From assembly GCA_023432985.1 (NCBI GenBank), contig JAEZEQ010000065.1, positions 4,354 to 68,353 on the forward strand: a stretch of 64,000 bases of DNA, written 5' to 3'. Source of the stretch: Bacteroidota bacterium. Its GTDB lineage: Bacteria > Bacteroidota > Bacteroidia > CAIKAF01. This document shows, one piece after another, positions 59,751-64,000 of this stretch; within the stretch, counting starts at the first letter, position 1, and every line of letters begins with the position of its first letter. Position numbers and translations under genes: made by a program. The notes below the pieces were generated by a model. The model did not search any database. It saw only the letters and a list, made by a program, of their open reading frames with translations, and was not told the origin of the DNA.

Positions 59751-61016
59751 CTAGAGCAAAGATTCTTCAAAAACCGCTCTCCATCCTTTCCAGTGAAAAG
59801 TCTCCGAAAGACTGTGATTATGCCATAAACTGATAAAATTACCTCCGTATTTTTTACACTGTTCCTTCAAAAAACGTATTTCTTGAATGGCATCATGGGG
59901 ACTCATTTTCTTGTATTCTGCCAGAGTGCCATCCATGCAAGTCAGTGGATAAATAGTCAATGATGTTTCGGCATTTTTTGAGCAATCGAACCAATGAAAG
60001 GGACGAGAAGTGCCCGCTCTAAATCCCGTTTCGGAAGCATAACCCATACTAAAATCATTCTTGAAGCCCAACGTTTCGAGACGCTGATAGGTCTCGGGTA
60101 GGCGAAATTTTAGAAAATGCTGGCGGGTGTCGTACAAAGAGCCTGGAATCAAAGATTGCAAACGCTGTTTTTCTTCCGCCAATTTTTCAATAGAAAGGTG
60201 ACTCTCATAACCCGGATGTAAGCCCGGTTTCCCGAAACTGCGGAGATTATTTATTAAGTCGGCAAAAAGGGGACTGCGATGCGAAATCGGCGTATCATAA
60301 GGCTTTTTATAGTCGGCAGTAAGAATGAAAAAATAAGGTTTTATATGCTTATCTCTACATGTATTTCGTATATACATATAGGTATCATATGGATCCGTGC
60401 CTGTGTTTTTATAAGCGGCATAGAGCTTTCCCATTTCTGTATTTCCTAATAGATATTGTTTTCCAAGTGAGGCATAATTGCGCAATTTGTTTTTGCCTTT
60501 AAACAAATAAGCATGATCAATATCAATACTGAGAATATTCTGATAGCTGCCGGTCTCGCTTCGAAATGCGGGCAATTTTTCCTGTATGCGCAGCTCCATC
60601 AATTGGCGCCATATATCAATCCAAGGCAGGCGCAGTCCATGCCTGAAAATAATGGAAGACTCAGGTTTAAAGCGGCCATGCTTATCGAATTGAGTTGCCT
60701 CATACTCTTCCAAACGCGAAATAATATAAAAACTCAATGCGAAAATATCATTGTGAATGGGCAAACGATTTTCGTTCCAATCCTCATCAGCGAAGCTACA
60801 AGGCTTATGTTGCAAGATATTATTTCGACGCATCAATTCGTGCGGAATAATATGCCAATCTGTGCCCGGAATGCTCTCTTTTTCGTAACAGATTTTATAA
60901 CCTTCGAATTGCGTATATTCATCAATAAGTTCAGTCAGGCGTACTTTATCACCGAAAAATATTTTCAGAATATAGGCTAAAGCCGGTGTGAAATGTGATG
61001 TATATACTAAAATCAT
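59751..61016 (-). CDS. Polysaccharide deacetylase-like protein (DUF7033 type)
   Basis: A 421-residue protein. An N-terminal DUF7033-like region (about 1-130, with DWHIIPHELMRRNNILQ and DIFALSFYIISRLEEYE) is followed by a NodB-like barrel core. There ILSIDIDHAYLFKGK holds candidate metal aspartates and GLHPGYESHLSIEKL an additional His. HWFDCSKNAETSLTIYPLTCMDG and FISLWHNHSL complete the barrel. The order of motifs fits carbohydrate deacetylases with unusual metal ligands. It overlaps wecB by four bases, suggesting a shared role in surface glycan synthesis. Confidence 0.82.
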   Translation of the reverse strand: MILVYTSHFTPALAYILKIFFGDKVRLTELIDEYTQFEGYKICYEKESIPGTDWHIIPHELMRRNNILQHKPCSFADEDWNENRLPIHNDIFALSFYIISRLEEYEATQFDKHGRFKPESSIIFRHGLRLPWIDIWRQLMELRIQEKLPAFRSETGSYQNILSIDIDHAYLFKGKNKLRNYASLGKQYLLGNTEMGKLYAAYKNTGTDPYDTYMYIRNTCRDKHIKPYFFILTADYKKPYDTPISHRSPLFADLINNLRSFGKPGLHPGYESHLSIEKLAEEKQRLQSLIPGSLYDTRQHFLKFRLPETYQRLETLGFKNDFSMGYASETGFRAGTSRPFHWFDCSKNAETSLTIYPLTCMDGTLAEYKKMSPHDAIQEIRFLKEQCKKYGGNFISLWHNHSLSETFHWKGWRAVFEESLL

Positions 61017-62128
61017 AAGGTATTATTCATTAGGATATGAGCTATTATTTTTTCTGCGGCATTGCCATCACCGAAATAGTTCGGGAAATGGGAAAAGTTT
61101 TTATTTTTCAGAGTGTGAAAACATTCTACGATATGGTTTTTGTCGGCCTGTGCGAGCATTGCGCTACCATGCTTCACAATTTCTGTCCACTCCGTATCGG
61201 GTCTTACTATAATGCATTTTTTTTCGAAAAAGTAGGCTTCTTTTTGTACACCACCACTGTCGGTGAGTATATAATCGGCATTTTTTTCGAGGTAGAGCAT
61301 GTCTAAATAGCCGAGTGGGGGACAAATTTCAATATTTTGGTGCGGGATAAAATCGGGTAAATTTTTCAGGCATTTTTCCGTACGCGGATGCATAGGGAAT
61401 AAGACGCGTATTTCCTTTTCGGCCAATACTTGCAAAGCCTGCATAATTTGGCTCAGTCTGTAGGCATTATCCGTATTAAAATCGCGGTGTATAGTAGCGA
61501 GCAAATAAGGTTTAGAAATGGGGTTTTTTCTTTGCTTTTCGGCCATTTCGGCGAAATAGAGAGCATTGTCGTACATAATATCTCCCGATAAAAACAAGGA
61601 GGGATTATTGATAGATATTTTTTTAGCCGGATCATATTCAAAAGCTTCGCGCTGCAGATTATCTATGGCGGTTTGGGTTGGGGCAAAGAGAAAATGGGCG
61701 CATTGATCGGCATAAATGCGATTCAATTCTTCCGGCATATTTTTGTCGTAACTGCGCAATCCGGCTTCTATATGTGCGATTGGGATTTTTGCTTTGGCGG
61801 CGGCAAATGCACCTGCAAAAGTAGAATTGGTATCTCCGTAGAGAATAACCAAATCCCATTTTCGGGTCTGCAAAACTTCGTCTATACCCTTTATCATATC
61901 CGCCATTTGTCGGGACGGATTTGAATGATCGATTTGCAATTGAAATGCGGGTGAGGGGATTTGGAGTTCCTCAAAAAAAGTGCGACTCATATTGTCGTCG
62001 TAATGCTGGCCTGTGTGCAGAATACTTTCCTTTACCCGATCGGCAAAATGATTTTTAATACAGCGGGAGAGTGCGGCTGCTTTAATAATCTGAGGTCTGG
62101 CTCCAACTATGGTAAGAATATTCAGCAT
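61013..62128 (-). CDS. wecB: UDP-N-acetylglucosamine 2-epimerase (non-hydrolysing)
   Basis: 371 residues from the ATG at 62128 (MLNILTIVGARPQIIKAAAL). It interconverts UDP-GlcNAc and UDP-ManNAc for surface polysaccharides. Motifs LHTGQHYDDNMS, GDTNSTFAGAFAA, HIEAGLRSYDKNMPEELNR and LTDSGGVQKEAYFF are complete and include the catalytic Asp/Glu/His residues of the family. Its start shares one base with the apbE stop (TGATG), and it overlaps the deacetylase-like gene at the other end. Confidence 0.95.
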   Translation of the reverse strand: MLNILTIVGARPQIIKAAALSRCIKNHFADRVKESILHTGQHYDDNMSRTFFEELQIPSPAFQLQIDHSNPSRQMADMIKGIDEVLQTRKWDLVILYGDTNSTFAGAFAAAKAKIPIAHIEAGLRSYDKNMPEELNRIYADQCAHFLFAPTQTAIDNLQREAFEYDPAKKISINNPSLFLSGDIMYDNALYFAEMAEKQRKNPISKPYLLATIHRDFNTDNAYRLSQIMQALQVLAEKEIRVLFPMHPRTEKCLKNLPDFIPHQNIEICPPLGYLDMLYLEKNADYILTDSGGVQKEAYFFEKKCIIVRPDTEWTEIVKHGSAMLAQADKNHIVECFHTLKNKNFSHFPNYFGDGNAAEKIIAHILMNNTL

Positions 62129-63150
62129 CAAGGATTGGGGTTATTAATGCGTTCTTCCAATTGAGGCGACATATAGACTTCGAAAGCTCCGTCGAAGCCG
62201 TCCGAAATCAGATATACCATAAGTCCCAATTCCGGATGTTTATTCAGGAAAGACACCGTTTTAGGTGCACCCATAACCAAAAAAGCAGTAGCATAGGCAT
62301 CCGCTTCGGCGCAAGTGGGTGCGATAACACTCACGCTCAAAAGTCGGTGTTCTACCGGCATGCCTGTATGCGCATCTATGGCGTGGCTATATCTATGTCC
62401 GTCTTTCTCGTAAAATTTGCGGTAACTACCCGAGGTAGCAATACTGAGTCCGTCCAGTTCCACTATAGCTTGCAAGCTACGGGTCGTACTGTCGTTAATG
62501 GGTTTATCTATGCCTATACGCCATATTTTGCCCTGTTGATTTTTGCCTTTGGCGCGTACTTCTCCGCCTACTTCAATCATATAATTTTCGAGTTGCTTGG
62601 CATCGAACATACGGGCAATAACATCCACCGTATAACCTTGTGCAATGGCATTAAAATCTATACCTGCTTTAGAATGCATGCGCTGATAACGGTGATTGCC
62701 GAGATGTTTAACAGAGCCCCATTGACTGTGTTTTAGCAAGGAATCTGCCGAATATGCTTTTTGTTTTAACGAATCTTCATGAAAGCGATCTTTGGCAAAA
62801 CCCCAATATTTAATAAGCGGGAAAAGGCAGGGATTAAAAGCTCCTTCGGTTAGGGTATGAATTTTTTGAGATAAAGTAAATACTTCGCTAAAATAGGCAT
62901 CCGCATCGACGGGACTGAGGCTATTGTTGATTTTTGAGATATAGGAAGCCGAGTCCCAAAGCGACATAGACTTGTCCATATCCTGAATAATTTGATCAAT
63001 TTCTGCTTTTAAATCGCCGGCATCCTTGTCGTACACAATACTAAAAGTGGTTCCTTGGGCAAACCCCACATATTGGTTCATTTCTTTATAATCCTTATTG
63101 CCGCAGGCGCTTATAAAGAGGAGGCTAAGAATAATCAGATAATTTTTCAT
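62128..63150 (-). CDS. apbE: FAD:protein FMN transferase lipoprotein
   Basis: A 340-residue ApbE-type enzyme. The lipobox LLFISAC at about residue 16 makes it a periplasmic lipoprotein. Motifs MDKSMSLWDSASYISKINN, GIDFNAIAQGYTVDVIARM, MIEVGGEVRAKGKN and SHAIDAHTGMP, together with the metal-binding Asp in EADAYATAFLVMG, are intact. ApbE attaches FMN covalently to threonine in electron-transport proteins such as the Na+-NQR or RNF subunits. None of those is in the window. It heads the minus-strand cluster. Confidence 0.95.
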   Translation of the reverse strand: MKNYLIILSLLFISACGNKDYKEMNQYVGFAQGTTFSIVYDKDAGDLKAEIDQIIQDMDKSMSLWDSASYISKINNSLSPVDADAYFSEVFTLSQKIHTLTEGAFNPCLFPLIKYWGFAKDRFHEDSLKQKAYSADSLLKHSQWGSVKHLGNHRYQRMHSKAGIDFNAIAQGYTVDVIARMFDAKQLENYMIEVGGEVRAKGKNQQGKIWRIGIDKPINDSTTRSLQAIVELDGLSIATSGSYRKFYEKDGHRYSHAIDAHTGMPVEHRLLSVSVIAPTCAEADAYATAFLVMGAPKTVSFLNKHPELGLMVYLISDGFDGAFEVYMSPQLEERINNPNP

Positions 63151-63285
63151 CGATTCAAAGGTAATAAAATCTGCAGGACTCTATACGAATAGAGCTTGAC
63201 GAGCGGCCTTTTTTTCGACATAGAAAACACAGAATCTTAAAAAAAGAAGATACCTTTACACTTTCAAAAAAAAACACACTTAGGG

Positions 63286-63984
63286 ATGAACCAAAAAGAT
63301 TTGCTCTTTCAGGAAGCCTATGAACTTTACAAGAAGGGCCTGCATAGCGATGCATATACGCGATTCGAGCAAATATGTAAAAGCTTTGATAATCCGGGCG
63401 AAGCCCTTTGGTATATGGGAATAATTTCCTTGCAAACCGAAAAATATGAGCAGGCAATCCGGCATTTGCATGATGCTTTGATGCATGAACCGGGGAATGC
63501 CGATTATATGAGCGAATTGGGTGTGGCCTATTTTCATATCAAAGAAGGAGAAAAGAGTTTAGAGTATATGGATTTAGCCCAGAAAGTCGATTCTGCAAAT
63601 CCCTATCGCTACAGCAGCAGAGCCTATATTCGCGCCTCATTGGGCATGCATGCAGAAGCGATAGCCGATTATGAAATGGCGATAAAACTAGATCCGGAAG
63701 ACAGCGTAGCCTATAATAATTTGGGATTATTGCAGGAGCAAGCCGGCTGGAAAGAGCAGGCATCCATGAGCTTTGAACAAGCCGATGCATTGGAATCCTT
63801 ACAAAAAGCCGTAGAACAAGATCCCGATCAAAATCCGATTTCGGAAGTTTCGCTCCCGGAAGAAGAAGAAAAAACAGAAGAGAAAAGCGGCGGAATATGG
63901 CAGATTATGGGGTCTATATTTACAAATGCGCAAACCCGATCCGAATTTTTTGATTTTGTGAAAAGGGGATTTAAAAAAGGCTAA
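63286..63984 (+). CDS. Tetratricopeptide repeat protein
   Basis: A 232-residue protein with about four TPR units between residues 8 and 160 (for example ALWYMGIISLQTEKYEQAIRHLHDAL, given in part, and SVAYNNLGLLQEQAGWKEQA). An acidic linker rich in Glu (about 188-205) and a C-terminal basic segment ending FDFVKRGFKKG follow. No signal peptide is evident, so it is probably cytosolic and mediates protein-protein contacts. The partner is unknown. It is divergent from apbE across a 135-base intergenic region. Confidence 0.85.
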   Translation: MNQKDLLFQEAYELYKKGLHSDAYTRFEQICKSFDNPGEALWYMGIISLQTEKYEQAIRHLHDALMHEPGNADYMSELGVAYFHIKEGEKSLEYMDLAQKVDSANPYRYSSRAYIRASLGMHAEAIADYEMAIKLDPEDSVAYNNLGLLQEQAGWKEQASMSFEQADALESLQKAVEQDPDQNPISEVSLPEEEEKTEEKSGGIWQIMGSIFTNAQTRSEFFDFVKRGFKKG

Positions 63985-64000
63985 ACTGTTTATTTTTTGT

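Noticed and set aside
1..64000. Prophage, insertion sequence or conjugative element
   Set aside because: No integrase, transposase, phage structural or relaxase gene was found in either strand of the window.

Overview
The window is chromosomal DNA of a member of the Bacteroidota, probably an environmental, predominantly aerobic lineage. The signs are type IX secretion (T9SS) sorting domains of type A (genes at 1405 and 15697) and type B (gene at 19550), a TonB-dependent receptor with a carboxypeptidase-regulatory-like N-terminus, and the DUF4783-nadC-rlmH neighbourhood. Promoters look like TTTG-N19/20-TAnnTTTG, and Shine-Dalgarno sequences are mostly absent. I cannot name the family or genus. 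Nearly all genes are complete. The only truncated one is at the left edge (1-263).

Left part (1-15.5 kb). After a WYL-domain regulator comes a stretch that looks AT-richer by eye and differs in codon style. It holds a C10 cysteine protease with a translationally coupled lipoprotein, a DUF6994-like protein, and a complete type I restriction-modification operon. The operon order is hsdM, NYN-domain protein, hsdS, small four-cysteine protein, membrane-anchored multi-S1 protein, hsdR. Two near-identical 51-bp copies of a sequence with an internal inverted repeat (1280-1330 and 15481-15531) bound this segment. Just inside the right copy lies a single 36-nt sequence that reads as a complete type V-A (Cas12a) CRISPR direct repeat, with no array and no cas gene in the window. 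This segment is the best candidate for an unusual system: a defence island carrying a type I RM operon with three RNA/nuclease-flavoured accessory genes and a solitary Cas12a-type repeat.

Middle part (15.7-36.8 kb). It begins with two large T9SS cargo proteins, one carrying eight tandem Ig-like units. An HxlR/DsbA-like redox pair and a YdeI-type protein lie between those two. An Hsp20 chaperone and a NamZ-like lipoprotein coupled to an aldehyde dehydrogenase follow. Next are the NAD gene nadC with brkB and DUF4783, then the rlmH-HAD-MazG-tex operon. An SDR enzyme, an M1 aminopeptidase lipoprotein and a double UspA protein close this part.

Right part (36.8-64 kb). This is mostly housekeeping: rlmB, tRNA-Glu(UUC), rpsT, radC, glpD coupled to a very large histidine kinase, thyA-folA, purQ, queA, dprA, a TonB-dependent receptor and murF. 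A tightly packed seven-gene minus-strand cluster follows, from apbE through wecB, a polysaccharide deacetylase-like protein, fbp, a THUMP methyltransferase and a CoA-binding protein to a DCC protein. A TPR protein ends the window. Several intrinsic terminators separate convergent units, and some TAnnTTTG boxes lie so close to the start codon that the mRNAs may be nearly leaderless.
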